From positions 124,001 through 188,000 of the forward strand of contig FMBT01000344.1 in NCBI GenBank assembly GCA_900095095.1: 64,000 bases of DNA. The letters run 5' to 3'. Position 1 is the first letter of the stretch. Each line of letters begins with the position of its first letter. This document shows positions 33,887 through 45,001 of this stretch, in pieces. Origin of the DNA: Fragilariopsis cylindrus CCMP1102 (Eukaryota; Bacillariophyta; Bacillariophyceae; Bacillariales; Bacillariaceae). The notes under the pieces are model-generated. The model was not told the DNA's origin. It did no database searches and saw only the letters and a list, made by a program, of their open reading frames with translations. A program made the position numbers and the translations under genes.

Positions 33887-36490
33887 TTAATACATGCTCT
33901 CGTCGTTCAAACAATCCAAATAGTAACCATATCCACTATCACTATGCCAATCATCGGATGGTTCGATAGATGTACCCTGTGCAGCTTCGTTGAAACTAAC
34001 AATCATTTGCCATTGTTCATTACTATCAATCATACCTTGGACGTGTTCACACCATTCTCCTTGACTTAATCGTTCCAGGACTGGTTGTCGTCGTCCAGAT
34101 AGCCATTCACCTGGTGCAATATTATGATACAATCCTTCTTTGATATCAATCCCATCGTTACCATCATTTGCACTTTGATCATGCCAAGAGTCGGGTTGGT
34201 ATTCACAATCGTCGTACCCATCAAATATTCGAAGTACAACATACCAATCATTTGATGCATCATTCCACCGTTCAGTAACGTCACAACCATCATCGTTGTT
34301 GACAAATATAACAGGTTTACCATCAATATGTGCCCAACTTTCTTTCCATGCAAACCACTTTTGTAAATATTCTAAATCAGTTCGAATTTCATCTGCATCC
34401 GGTCGACCCCTGCGTTCTGATTCATGACAGATAGACCATTTCAAATATTCAGTATTCTGTTCGGTCGTTTCATCTAATAGCATTGTCATTCGTGATCGAT
34501 CAAAATTCGTATCAGGTCCTTCCCATGAAGCAATCCCGAGATTGATTTTACCGTATTCCATTGCTTCGACGTGTGCCTTTGCGACCATCGGATCACTGGA
34601 TGAATACCATCCCAATGCTGGTTCATGCATAGGCAAACGACCATAAAGATTTTCCCATGATTCTGCCGTACTATCAAATGTTGGAAAATAAAATGTACCT
34701 CTCACGGGGAATTCCAAATTCTCGTTGTTATTATTGTTACTAGTATTGGGCGAACCATCCATCCAATAAGTAGACGGTGTTTTGCTTTTTTCGTTACCAC
34801 TTGTAGTAGCTGGTATTTGCTGAATTGCAATAATCCCTTCGTTGTTATTCCAAAATACTAATTGACGATCGAGATTGAAATTAAAAAATGCACTATCACC
34901 ATTGTTGTTGGTTGGGATTGATTCAGTTTTCCAAATAATAAGTCTATTATCATCTACTATGATAAGAGAACCATCTGCTCGCAGGATAGTTCGGATACCA
35001 TCTGCAACACCCGCAGACCAAACAGTTTCATTCGTGTTGACATTAATTATAGATAAATCACCATCTAACATACCAATCATATACATTTTAGATTGTGAAC
35101 AATAATATTCTCCAGATTCAATTGCCTGGTTGGTACTTAAGATAACACCATCATCATCTACCGTAACACCATCTTCATTACAGAGTAACAGCAATTCAGA
35201 GTCATTCTCGTTCTCTTTATTATCGTTGCTACCATTACTAGATGCTTCTTCGTCTCCGTTATTATTATCGATCGTGGTGGTTGCTGTTGTGGTATTATCG
35301 ATGGTGTCAAAAATACCGTTATTATTGATATTACCGTCGCTTACTAATTCTGCTGCTGCACCATCGACGCCGGTATTAGCAACATTGCTGTTTTTATTAA
35401 TTCCTTTGAATCGTGCAGCAAGACAGATTACAACAATTAATGCAATCAAGTTAATACAGATTAATAAGATCAATCGATAAGAAATACCAAATAATTTCTT
35501 TTCACTCATAGTTTTCCACCATAGAGACGATATCGATTGTTGTTTTTTATCGTCACCGCCCTTCTTATTAAGTTTAACACCATTCTTTTCTACATCATGA
35601 TCACGATTAAGAACATGATCCCCATCCTCGTCAATCATCATAGAATGTTGAATAACAGTATCACGAGAACGAGCAGCACAACTAATAGTATCCTTATCCT
35701 TATCGTAAGCGGTTGATGCAACTGCAACAATATTGAAAGCGTCGTCACCTTTCACTTCATTTTGGCTCTTCATCACCTCCAAGTTATCGTTACCAATGTT
35801 ATTGTTGATTTTACGGTTGGCTTTGTCTTTGTCTTTGCCGTTCGAGTAGTCATAGACGTTAGCAATATTTGCTGTGACTGTGATATTTGGCTGTGTCTTT
35901 CGTGGTGCTTGTGCTTGGTCTGGTTCCTTGTCTTGTAAGCACAACTCATCCTGAAGTTCTTCGTATTGTTTGATCTTCATCATACTTCCCAATCGATTCC
36001 ACCATTTTTTCGTAGTAGTAGTTGTGGTAGAATAATCTCCAATACCAATACCAATACCACTACTAGGACTACTACCACTACCAACTCCACAGAAAAAGGA
36101 CGATATCACACGTTCCAATTCAATTTCTTCACCATCTGTTACGGTCGTTGTATCATTTCCGGTCAAATTACTATTTAAAGTATCATTATAACTACTAGAA
36201 TCGTGCTGGTTGCGAGGTGCTCTTGACAATAATGCCGGGGGAAATGGTCGTGCCTCGAAATCTCCCGCAGAAGCACCGATAGTAGTAGTAGTAGTAGTAG
36301 TAGTAGGTGGTGGTGGTAGTGGTGGCGGAGGAGGAGGAGGAGGAATCTCAATTTCATCTTCTATATTATAATCGATAGCATCGATACCTGCATCGAGACC
36401 ATCAAATATATCGTAGTCGTCGTCAGCAGCAACAGTAGATGGAGTTGATGGTTCCTGATTAGTAGTGTATCTGTTTCGTCTCGTCATCAT
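33887..36490 (-). CDS. Type II membrane protein with lectin and GH99-like domains
   Basis: Single exon of 867 residues. A cytosolic N-terminal part of about 340 residues carries Pro and Thr runs. One transmembrane helix follows (LILLICINLIALIVVICLAA, about 35490-35420), then an Asn/Thr-rich lumenal stem. The lumenal part has a B-lectin-like beta repeat (CNEDGVTVDDDGVIL, RADGSLIIVDDNRLIIWKT, LDRQLVFWNNNEG; about 35190-34830). The C-terminal catalytic-like domain (about 34690-33890) contains GTFYFPTFDSTAESW, LGWYSSSDP, IASWEGPD, GKPVIFVNN and SFNEAAQG. It resembles the glycoside hydrolase 99 (endo-alpha-mannosidase) type barrel seen in many stramenopile proteins. A Golgi role in glycan trimming is plausible, but the substrate is not shown. 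The short trinucleotide-coded Pro/Thr runs near 36290-36350 are expanded. Confidence 0.72.
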   Translation of the reverse strand: MMTRRNRYTTNQEPSTPSTVAADDDYDIFDGLDAGIDAIDYNIEDEIEIPPPPPPPPLPPPPTTTTTTTTIGASAGDFEARPFPPALLSRAPRNQHDSSSYNDTLNSNLTGNDTTTVTDGEEIELERVISSFFCGVGSGSSPSSGIGIGIGDYSTTTTTTKKWWNRLGSMMKIKQYEELQDELCLQDKEPDQAQAPRKTQPNITVTANIANVYDYSNGKDKDKANRKINNNIGNDNLEVMKSQNEVKGDDAFNIVAVASTAYDKDKDTISCAARSRDTVIQHSMMIDEDGDHVLNRDHDVEKNGVKLNKKGGDDKKQQSISSLWWKTMSEKKLFGISYRLILLICINLIALIVVICLAARFKGINKNSNVANTGVDGAAAELVSDGNINNNGIFDTIDNTTTATTTIDNNNGDEEASSNGSNDNKENENDSELLLLCNEDGVTVDDDGVILSTNQAIESGEYYCSQSKMYMIGMLDGDLSIINVNTNETVWSAGVADGIRTILRADGSLIIVDDNRLIIWKTESIPTNNNGDSAFFNFNLDRQLVFWNNNEGIIAIQQIPATTSGNEKSKTPSTYWMDGSPNTSNNNNNENLEFPVRGTFYFPTFDSTAESWENLYGRLPMHEPALGWYSSSDPMVAKAHVEAMEYGKINLGIASWEGPDTNFDRSRMTMLLDETTEQNTEYLKWSICHESERRGRPDADEIRTDLEYLQKWFAWKESWAHIDGKPVIFVNNDDGCDVTERWNDASNDWYVVLRIFDGYDDCEYQPDSWHDQSANDGNDGIDIKEGLYHNIAPGEWLSGRRQPVLERLSQGEWCEHVQGMIDSNEQWQMIVSFNEAAQGTSIEPSDDWHSDSGYGYYLDCLNDESMY

Positions 36491-37276
36491 TGTTATATTT
36501 TGATTTTGGTTATACTTTGATATACTAAGTATGCTTTGTTTTGTGCTTTACTCGTCTCGTCTCTTTCGAAAAGCTTTTTGATTTTAAACTAAAAAACTTG
36601 TGACACGGAAATATCGATACTAGATGTTCTTCTTCGCTCTCAAAATTCAAAAATTATCTTTGTGTGTGAACGAACAAGCCTGCCGTATCGATCGACGTTA
36701 GTGTTGAGTCTTGACAAAATTCGCAGGGGAACCTATTTTTCGCGCGCCAAAATAATGTTAGTATTGTTAGTGTTTACGGCATTTTTCATTACTACTTCAA
36801 GTACTTGTACATGATGTCTTTGTTCTTCGTATTGGTTGATGATAAGTAAGTATTTGTCAACAGAAGGTGCTATATTCGAAGCAAATCTCATGAAATACGC
36901 AACAAATCGGTCACCTCAAGCAAATAATATTAAAACGCTGTTATTTGACGATGACAAAAGATCCGACAATAAAGAGTTAAGGAATGTAATCATGGGCCAC
37001 TACCGAGCTGATTACGAACACCCTGTGATGAATTTAAAAAAGCCTCAGTATGGGGGATGATATTTGAGATAGTTGTATCCTATACTTTTGCATCTAATTA
37101 TATACTTTATTGTATGTAGTAGAAAGCGACAACGAAATACGTCTTCACATTTCTTTTTTAATTTCGAAATTGAACCGACTCAGATCTCGATATTATTACA
37201 GAACTAAATAACAATTAGTCTTAGCAGATCTCTACTGATTCAATCTTCCTTCCTGCCCTTATCGCATTAAACGCAT
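36491..37276. other. Intergenic
   Basis: About 790 bp between the start of the GH99-like gene and the stop of the SPX-EXS gene. A 74-codon open frame on the plus strand (36836-37060) has no recognisable features. No RNA gene is seen. Confidence 0.5.
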
Positions 37277-40200
37277 TCATAAATCGCCAGCTAGAGCTGT
37301 AGATGCTCTAGTTGCACGTTGTGCGGCAATAACGCTGGCGATACAAAAGGTTGACACGACAAGCATCACCAACACAACCTCACTCAAAACAGAAGATCCT
37401 GATTTTTCCTTCTTATCTACATACTTATGCTTATGACCTGTATCAAAATGCAGAGGTACGAAGTCGACGCGACGGTAACCTGAGACGTTGCATCGGTGCT
37501 CGTTTTCAAGTCTGAAAAAACCCCACACTGTACGGCGAAAGAGCTCAAGTACAATTTGGAGTGCAGAGAGATATTGGGGAATTGCAAAGACGGCACCCAT
37601 AGAAGGTGGCACAAAGGACAACACCCACAAGGATCGTAAGACCAAATCCATGGCGATGACACAATAATAAAGAGACTTTTTTGGATACATTAAGCGTGGA
37701 CCCAAAAATCCATATTCTTTCCTTCCCAGCCCCCAGTCCTATTTTTCAAAGGTGTTATGACAAAATTTGGTGAGGTGAAAGAAGTATCCATGTCTTTAAG
37801 GTAGCTAAATATCATCATAGTAGATCAATATACGATATTGATGTCTATGGCAACGATTAAATAGAACAACAGTATACACCTCTTACCATGTAGACATCCC
37901 ACGAAAAAGAATAAAGTGCTGATACAACATAAAGAATTGTCCAGCAGACTTGATAGACTGGAATTCGATGATGCTTTCCTGCGTTTAATCCAAGATATAG
38001 AGGATGAAATGCTCCGGTAAGACTAACCATCTGACCTAGGGCGTACTTTCCAGCATTAGCCAAATGAGGGAGCCGATCTCCACTATCGGTGAATTTTCTT
38101 AAACATTGATTGAAGCGGATTACGAGAGGGAGCAAAGTAACAATTGGGATGAGGATATTTTTATACCAAAGCTGATTTGCCCAATCCCCCAAATGACCCG
38201 ATTTACCGCCCTCATTTACTATAAAGTCTCCAGAAAATATCCAAAAAAAACTACGGTACGACAATATGAGAAAAAGGCAATAATGAGGAGAAAGCCCATT
38301 GAAATAGTTTGATTTTGCAAAATAGAGGTAACATTTCCAAAAAACTTACGTCCATGCAAAATCTTGGAAGACTTTGACAAGACTTGTTAAGATATCACCA
38401 ACATAGGTTTCTGCATGTGTGTGTGTGTGTACGATTTGTATAAACAATAACCAACTAGGTGAGATAAATTCGATTCGAAGACATTGTTTAAGCAAGCAAC
38501 ATATATTACGGCTCATCACGACTACTTCATGTGTCTGATGCGTAATACAACAAAAATTTATTGAGAAAAGCCAAAACTCACCGAAAAATGTAGGTGAATG
38601 GCATGGCGCTGTTACAACTCTGAATATGCTAATCCACATTGGACGTCTCGTTTTCAAAGGAAAAATCAGTTTCAACGAGGTAGCAAAAACAAGAATCAAT
38701 GGGTAGCTTCCTGCGGGGATCCAAAGTGGTATATCATGTGTACCTGCCTGTTATGACAAAACCAAAAACACATGAGAGTAGAAAACCAAAGAATCGATTG
38801 TTTGGGGGTGGTATTAGTTACTTTAACAGCATAATATATTGCATTGACTTGGCTATATAAAAGTTGTATCAATCACAGGATTTACAACTAAGAATTTTGT
38901 CTCGATTACATACGTACCTTGTAATACAGTAACATCAGACTCATATATAGAAGAGTATTATCCACGGCATCCTTGACAATCCCTACCGGTGTGGAAACTA
39001 TTCGAGGATTAAAATCAAATAAGAAAATGTAATTGACTCGATATCTGTTCCACATAAAAACACTGAAACCCCAAAACCATTGGAGTAATAATAGACCACC
39101 GCACGCTCTAAACACTGCGAACGCTGGCCTCGACCCGATCGTGGATTTACCCTTTGCAATCAAACCCCAAATACAGTCCCAAGCGACCCAAAGCGCAAGG
39201 ATGGCACACATCCCCAACCGGTATCCAAGTTGAAGTTGACTCCAATCCATATCCAGCCCATCACCTCTTTTTGTTAGCATCTGTGCCTTAGCCTCGATCT
39301 TGTCACCATCACAAAACCAATTGGCGTAATATGTTTCATAGTTGCGACAAAGAATATCAACAGCCTTACCATCGTTTAACATGTTCCGTGTAATGAGCGC
39401 ATCCTTGAATCGTCCCTTCTCTGATGGGATCGTTTTGTCAAATTTCTTAATGATCTTAACAAAACCGGTTATATTCATCATAGCATAATTGTGCAAGAGT
39501 TTTGAAACACGATACTGATCAACTAACGACCGCTTAATCGATTCCGCCTCTGCAGTACGTTTTTTATCCCGTTCGGGATCATTTTCGTATTCTTCTTCAT
39601 CATCATCTTCCGAACATTGAAAACTCATTGTGCTGTTTTTGTTTTTGTTCTTATCGGTAGCGGAAATTTTTCCCATTCGCATATTACGAACACGACGTTT
39701 TGTTTTCATATTAATTTCTGTCTCGTTATTTTGATTTTGATTTTCATTGTTACTATCATTCGATCTGACACTATCAGTTAGATGAAGGATCAGCTCTTCA
39801 ACTTTCTGACCCATAGACGAAAGTTGTTTCCGATGTTTTGGAAACGGTGAAACGATCTTTCCGTTATTATTGTTGCTTGTATCGGTTCCACCACCACCAC
39901 CACCACCACCACCGAACTCTTCAGAAATAATACCATCGTCATAGTGATTTCCGCTACCTTGTGATCGAGCGACGGAACCAACCATAAATTCTAATCGACT
40001 TTGTAATTCTTGTAATTGTGAATAATAAAATGAAACAACCTTTTTCTGTTGCTTGTAAAACATTCTATCAAAGGACTTTGCTTGTTCATCTATATCAACA
40101 AGTGAATTTCTTATCTTTCGTTCAAGACTAATTTACTCTTTTCTTGTTGGATGTAGAAAATATATGATCCGATATAGTAGAAAGGGCTAGATAACTATTC

Positions 40201-40604
40201 GAAGGTTTGATGTTTTTAGTTGCAGCAGTATCAAGTGATTTGTTTGAATCTTGGCGTTTCAATAGAGTAGTGTATTCTGTTGATACTCCTACTTCCTCAT
40301 CATCGGCTAGGATCTTGTTGTTGTTGGTTTACCCCTGTTGTTGTTTACCCCTGACCCACCTTCGCATGTTGGAAAAATCTTGCATAGATGAAGAAGAATC
40401 TATTGTAACATGTGTTTTATCTCCCGAACGAAACGCTTTCGTCACAGCTTCCGCTTCAATCGGATTTTGTTGACACAATTCTTCATATTTCTTTTGACTT
40501 TTTTTAGCTGTTTTCAATATCTTTTTGAGTGCTTCATAATCTAAATAAAGTTCACTCCACTCACTAACCTTATTGTCGTCTAACTTAAGGCCGAATTCTA
40601 CCAT
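37277..40604 (-). CDS. SPX-EXS phosphate exporter (XPR1/PHO1 family)
   Basis: Membrane phosphate exporter with a cytosolic SPX sensor for inositol pyrophosphates. Six exons join in frame: 40604-40333, 40127-38918, 38747-38582, 38410-38351/38350, 38250-37887 and 37738-37277. All introns are GT-AG (99-205 bp). The SPX domain starts MVEFGLKLDD with EWSELYLDYEALKKILK and continues across intron 1 (SLVDIDEQAKSFDRMFYKQQ). An acidic insertion and a polyGly stretch follow. The EXS domain begins LGYRLGMCAILALWVAWD and includes the hydrophobic helices, NRYRVNYIFLFDFNPR, VTAPCHSPTF and, in exon 5, GKYALGQMVSLTGAFHP. The last exon holds DWGLGRKEYGFLGPRLMYP and the FRRTVWGFFRLENEH motif typical of the family. 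The length of about 835 residues is normal. The acceptor of intron 1 was chosen because it alone keeps the frame. Confidence 0.88.
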
Positions 40605-41730
40605 TTTTTTCCCTCTTCTTTTTACCGAAACACAGTTACAAGAAGATGCGTCGCAGACTACAAGTACAGCGAAGATTATCGTCCTGCTACTAGTAGCGAG
40701 TCTAAAGTACTGCTGTATCTTATTCCAACAACATTTGATTCTCTATTACGCAAACTGATACAATCTTCTCACTTCGGTGCAAGTACAATTTATAAGTGGA
40801 TCAAAGGATGTTTTTTATCTGCTTGTTTTTATCATGCATCCGTCATTCATTTTTGGCGCGATGAAAAGTACCGCGTAGGAGTGAATCCATGGATGGCAAA
40901 TATACACCAGTAACGGTAGAGGCGCAGATCCCTACTACAGTGGCCAGAAGTATATATATCGGTCGATTTCTCGACAAAATTCTTCGGACACCTACAAAAA
41001 ATCTTTTTTCTTTTTGTTGCTCTATTATTTCTTATAACTATACATATGTAAAAAAGATCGATAAAATGATAATACATTAGAATATAATAATATTTTAGAT
41101 CTAGTTCCCTCGATATATATGTTATGTATCTTATTGGTAATGGTTATAATTTTCACCAGAAATAGTTCATCATTTTTGTTTGGCAGTGCTCTTACTTTCT
41201 TACAGCAAACTATAGAATGGAAAGTAAACGCAATAGAAGAAAGAAAAGGTAATGAATGAGGAAGGCGAAGAATTATTGTATGCGGTAAATTGCTGAGCTC
41301 AGAACACAATCTTTCCATCAGGCTGAACTTGATGTGTATATTCGTCATTATAGATCAGAGAATGTAGATAAGTAAAGAAAACAATCATTGGAAAGATGGC
41401 TAATCGTATGTGTACAGATACACAGAAGGTATGGCAAAACGACAAACATCTCGTACATGCCGCATCGCAATTTCATTTTTCTCAGATCTAAATAGTTTGT
41501 ACACTGTTGCGTCGAATCAACATCAACGCATATCACTCCTTATCGGAATATTATGCATTTTTAGTCCGCCCGACGGCATTATCCTCACTGAAAATGAAAT
41601 TACGATCAACAGCAAACACGAGTTCAAACATAACGGTAAATTTCTTACCTTCAGCCAACTCGAATGGAAAACCGCATTTGCTTTATTTCTGACAAGATCA
41701 GTGAGAGGACAATATTATTTCTTAAACAAA
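40605..41730. other. Intergenic
   Basis: About 1.1 kb upstream of the SPX-EXS start and downstream of the Misato gene stop. Open frames here (for example 41410-41760 plus) overlap or oppose the Misato 3' end and have no domain. No repeat or RNA gene is recognised. Confidence 0.5.
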
Positions 41731-44127
41731 TCAGTAGTCTCCATCGTCTTCAGCAACTAGGCCAGAGCCTTGTGGAGGGTGATAAATATCACGCTTGTTC
41801 AAACATGCCTCCATAGCTTCCTCGCAATCTTCAACTTCAGGAAGCACTCCATTCAAGATATCACGATTAAAGTACCCTCGAAAACGAGGAGCTCTCATGG
41901 CGTCTTTCATATCTGTCGCGATTCCGTTCAGTGACGAATATGCTCGTGTTGTATTCCCCAATACCGCCAAGATAGGAGCATCAACCTCGGGCAGTAAGTG
42001 TTTCCAATAAATGCCTGCTCCATAATTGCCACCGCCATCTTTGCATGTTAACTGTCCTATGGATTGATCCAAGACAGTAGCCATAGATCTTTCAGGACGA
42101 TATTGAATACCCATACTTTGAACCAAACAGGTGAGATAATTCGACATTGTTATGCCATCATTATCATTTGTAGATGGCAACAATATCGGTCGAACCGATG
42201 TACTCAATGCAAAGTGATGATTTAAAGACCGATCTAAATTTGGGGCGGGACATTTCGTAGAATTTATATAGGAAAGAGAGGTAAGCAGACCTCCACGACG
42301 ACAAGTGCTACTAGTAGTAGAGTCTAGTGGAGGGGAGTCGTGCAACCAAGATCCTGGAGGGGTTTCTCGAGGACGACTTCGATAATTGGATCCATCATTC
42401 CGTCTTGTACGATGGTCGCGTTCGACACTGGTCCCCTGCCGAATCGAATCATAAAGTTTTTGATTGGTAATCATTCTCTTCTTGTCTATACTTTGCGAAA
42501 GAATGTCTAATTCTAGCATAGAATGTGAACTTGAGGGTTGCAGAATATTTAGGTATTCAGAGAAAGTAAGGCGTGTCGCGGTACTCCCCCAAGATGTATC
42601 GGATCCTCCTTGTGCCAAAAAGGGAGCATTTTGGAGTCCCATTTGATATTCTGGCATACTTGTACGTCCCTCACCAGTAGAGGTCGTCGTTGCTTGTCCG
42701 TTAAATCGAAAGGGGAGCGTGCAAGATTCCAAAGCCATAGCAATTTGGGCAGTAGCACGAAACCACGATAAAGAAGATGATGATGTCTTCATGTCTTTAG
42801 CGGACAATCGCAACGGTAAAATAGCATGCGCCTTTTCTGTGAAGTCATACAAAGCTAGACCTGAAGATATATGATTCCGGACTCGATTAACTTGAGCCTC
42901 CTGCCATGTCGAAGTATCGGGAGGAGAAGAGGAGGCTAAATCTTTTGTCGATGTGGATGTACCTGGTTTTGTATTCGTCATGACGTCGTTGTTATTCTCA
43001 TCTGTTACGTGATAGATTAAACGACCAGCACTCTTACATTCTTGTTGTAATTCTTCTAGCAGACATGTAGCTAATGATGCATAAATCCCATGACCCTCCG
43101 TGGCAATCGAGACACCCTGAATCCCATAATCACAAGCCTCTAGCATATGTCGTAATCTTTCAAATAATACATCTTCTTTCCATTCTTCCAAGAAAGGTGT
43201 ACTGTTTGTACCACCACTATGCCTACCATCATTTTGTTGATACGATACATTCCAATGAGGAACAAATTGTGATTGTGACGAATATGGAAGAATGCATTTC
43301 GATTTTTCATCTCGAGGTGGCATCCATATATCTGACCAATGATTGAAATGAAATCCCTGTTGTTGCTGTGGTTGTGTCGACGTAACCAACGATTCTTCTT
43401 CTTGTACCTCCTGAAGTTGCTGCTGCTGCTGTTGTTGTTGTCCCGCCGCAACTTGACGATCCAGATCTTGTCCGAGTTGGACAGCAGTTTCTGTCTTCCA
43501 ACGCCGTTCGGCACGTTCTTGACGCTGAGTACGTTCGTATGGATCTTCCTCATCTGATTCTTCTTCGTCTTCATTGTCATCCCAGACCACATGTCTAGAA
43601 TTTTCTGGATCAGCACGGTATTGATTTCCTACATGATCATTCGAGTTCAACGATGACGAAACAGGACGATGATATCGAGAGTGTGGAGAATACGCTAGGG
43701 CAGATGCTGTATTCCAAAATGGATTATTTGATATATCATGATGACCATCACCGAGAACTTGAATTTGACCATTCCAACAATGATCCGTAGATAAACCTGA
43801 AAACGATAATGCAGATGAGTCGATGTGGTGCGTGCCTTCACCTCCTCCTGATGTGCTTACATTTTCTCCTACTGTCGGAGGGGGAGCTGTTGATGTAATA
43901 GGAACCCGATGGGTGGCTTCATCAATCATTAAAACGCGGGGTACTAACGCACCACCACCACCACCACCACCTTGTACATAGTGAGTAATATTTGGATCGC
44001 AGTAGGATGACGACGATGATGATGTTGCCGCCAGTCCCTGGAGATTTAATAAATGGGCTGTAACAGCATTTGCGGACGGTCCCAAAGATATTTGAATTAT
44101 CTCTCTTGGAGATGATGATGTAATCAT
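41731..44127 (-). CDS. Misato/DML1 family protein
   Basis: Tubulin-fold-related protein; family members are needed for mitochondrial distribution and cell division. Single exon of 798 residues. The N-terminus EIIQISLGPSANAVTAHLLN matches the family's start, which resembles the tubulin GTP-binding N-terminus (normally EI..Q.G..ANyvG.hfWN). The Misato segment II hallmark follows: FHFNHWSDIWMPPRD and, later, the tubulin-like core QGVSIATEGHGIYASLATCLLEEL (here split: QGVSIATEGHG near 43095, then YASLATCLLEEL). The C-terminal part contains LTCLVQSMGIQYRPERSM and a conserved LPEVDAPILAVLGNTTRAYS. Inserted low-complexity blocks (polyGly, Ser, Gln, acidic) make it longer than animal members. The gene has its own spacer and no shared promoter. 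Confidence 0.78.
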   Translation of the reverse strand: MITSSSPREIIQISLGPSANAVTAHLLNLQGLAATSSSSSSYCDPNITHYVQGGGGGGGALVPRVLMIDEATHRVPITSTAPPPTVGENVSTSGGGEGTHHIDSSALSFSGLSTDHCWNGQIQVLGDGHHDISNNPFWNTASALAYSPHSRYHRPVSSSLNSNDHVGNQYRADPENSRHVVWDDNEDEEESDEEDPYERTQRQERAERRWKTETAVQLGQDLDRQVAAGQQQQQQQQLQEVQEEESLVTSTQPQQQQGFHFNHWSDIWMPPRDEKSKCILPYSSQSQFVPHWNVSYQQNDGRHSGGTNSTPFLEEWKEDVLFERLRHMLEACDYGIQGVSIATEGHGIYASLATCLLEELQQECKSAGRLIYHVTDENNNDVMTNTKPGTSTSTKDLASSSPPDTSTWQEAQVNRVRNHISSGLALYDFTEKAHAILPLRLSAKDMKTSSSSLSWFRATAQIAMALESCTLPFRFNGQATTTSTGEGRTSMPEYQMGLQNAPFLAQGGSDTSWGSTATRLTFSEYLNILQPSSSHSMLELDILSQSIDKKRMITNQKLYDSIRQGTSVERDHRTRRNDGSNYRSRPRETPPGSWLHDSPPLDSTTSSTCRRGGLLTSLSYINSTKCPAPNLDRSLNHHFALSTSVRPILLPSTNDNDGITMSNYLTCLVQSMGIQYRPERSMATVLDQSIGQLTCKDGGGNYGAGIYWKHLLPEVDAPILAVLGNTTRAYSSLNGIATDMKDAMRAPRFRGYFNRDILNGVLPEVEDCEEAMEACLNKRDIYHPPQGSGLVAEDDGDY

Positions 44128-44595
44128 GATTTATATGAACTATAATTTAGTCCTATATCGTTCCTTCGTAGAAATATAATAGACTATGAACAAGATAGAT
44201 TATTCATACATTACATATTATAGTGTAAGATGACACAAGTAGTTGATTGTTTGTTGATTTCGATCACGACGAAAATATAACATGCTATTTAATTACTTGA
44301 TCATTATTGACGCACTTCGTTCTTGCTGCTTCTCTATAAGAGCTGCTCTAATAGAAATGTATGTACTCGTACTGCTTTGATAGAACGAGTACAGGTATGA
44401 GTGGAAGAAATTGGGTGTTTTTGTTAAATTATCTGATGTACGTTTCGAGTTTCGACAACGGTTGATGGCTGAGGCGATTTTAGTAAAAGATTCAGAAAGA
44501 TTTGTGTGGCTGAGCTGTTTTGGTTCAGTCTTGGTTCAGTCCCATAAAGTCATGATTGATTTTCAGATTTCTCAACATTTTTTATTATTTCGTTG
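44128..44595. other. Flank of the Ty1/copia insertion
   Basis: Promoter side of the Misato gene and the left genomic flank of the retroelement. The five bases GGGCT at 44596-44600 are repeated at 52132-52136 as the target-site duplication. No gene is supported in this stretch. Confidence 0.55.
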
Positions 44596-44600
44596 GGGCT

Positions 44601-44829
44601 GTATCAGAGTAATCGAGTTAATCAACTCTTAAGATGACTTTAGATTTTGATGACACGTATGAATTAGCGAGACTGTATCGCTAATTCACCAACTAATAAC
44701 TAGTAACTGATAAGTCGGACTTATTCCGACGTATCACTGTAATCATAATTTCAAATAACTAAATTCTAAAACAGAAAACTATTGCTTCTACTTACTTAGT
44801 TTCTTTACTTAACTACGAAGCAAATCGTT
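44601..44829 (+). repeat. 5' LTR
   Basis: 229 bp, identical by eye to 51903-52131. The ends are GTATCAGAG...AAATCGTT if the 5-bp duplication is taken as GGGCT; this is not the usual TG...CA pair. The right boundary could shift by one or two bases because both flanks continue with G. Confidence 0.88.
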
Positions 44830-44841
44830 GGTTATGAGCCC
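44830..44841 (+). promoter_or_regulatory. Primer-binding site, internal Met-tRNA type
   Basis: Immediately after the 5' LTR lies GGTTATGAGCCC. Its complement, GGGCTCATAACC, contains CTCATAA, the anticodon loop of an elongator tRNA-Met. Priming from an internal tRNA site is known in copia-type elements. The tRNA assignment is inferred from this 12-base match. Confidence 0.6.
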
Positions 44842-45001
44842 AAATACACTCTAAATCCTCTGACAACCACTGATTTCAGACCTACACCTACACTCTTAGC
44901 GATATCATTCGCTCCAGCAAGCCATTAAGCGAACCTATAACGACCCGTGTCTCAATTTACTTAGGTCTCGTGTTTCAACTCACTTAAGTAAATCAGCGAG
45001 C

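Noticed and set aside
36836-37060. 74-codon plus-strand frame
   Set aside because: Plausible composition but no domain, signal or neighbouring support.
44411-44632. 73-codon frame crossing the left LTR boundary
   Set aside because: It depends on the inserted LTR for its end, so it predates nothing and has no family match.
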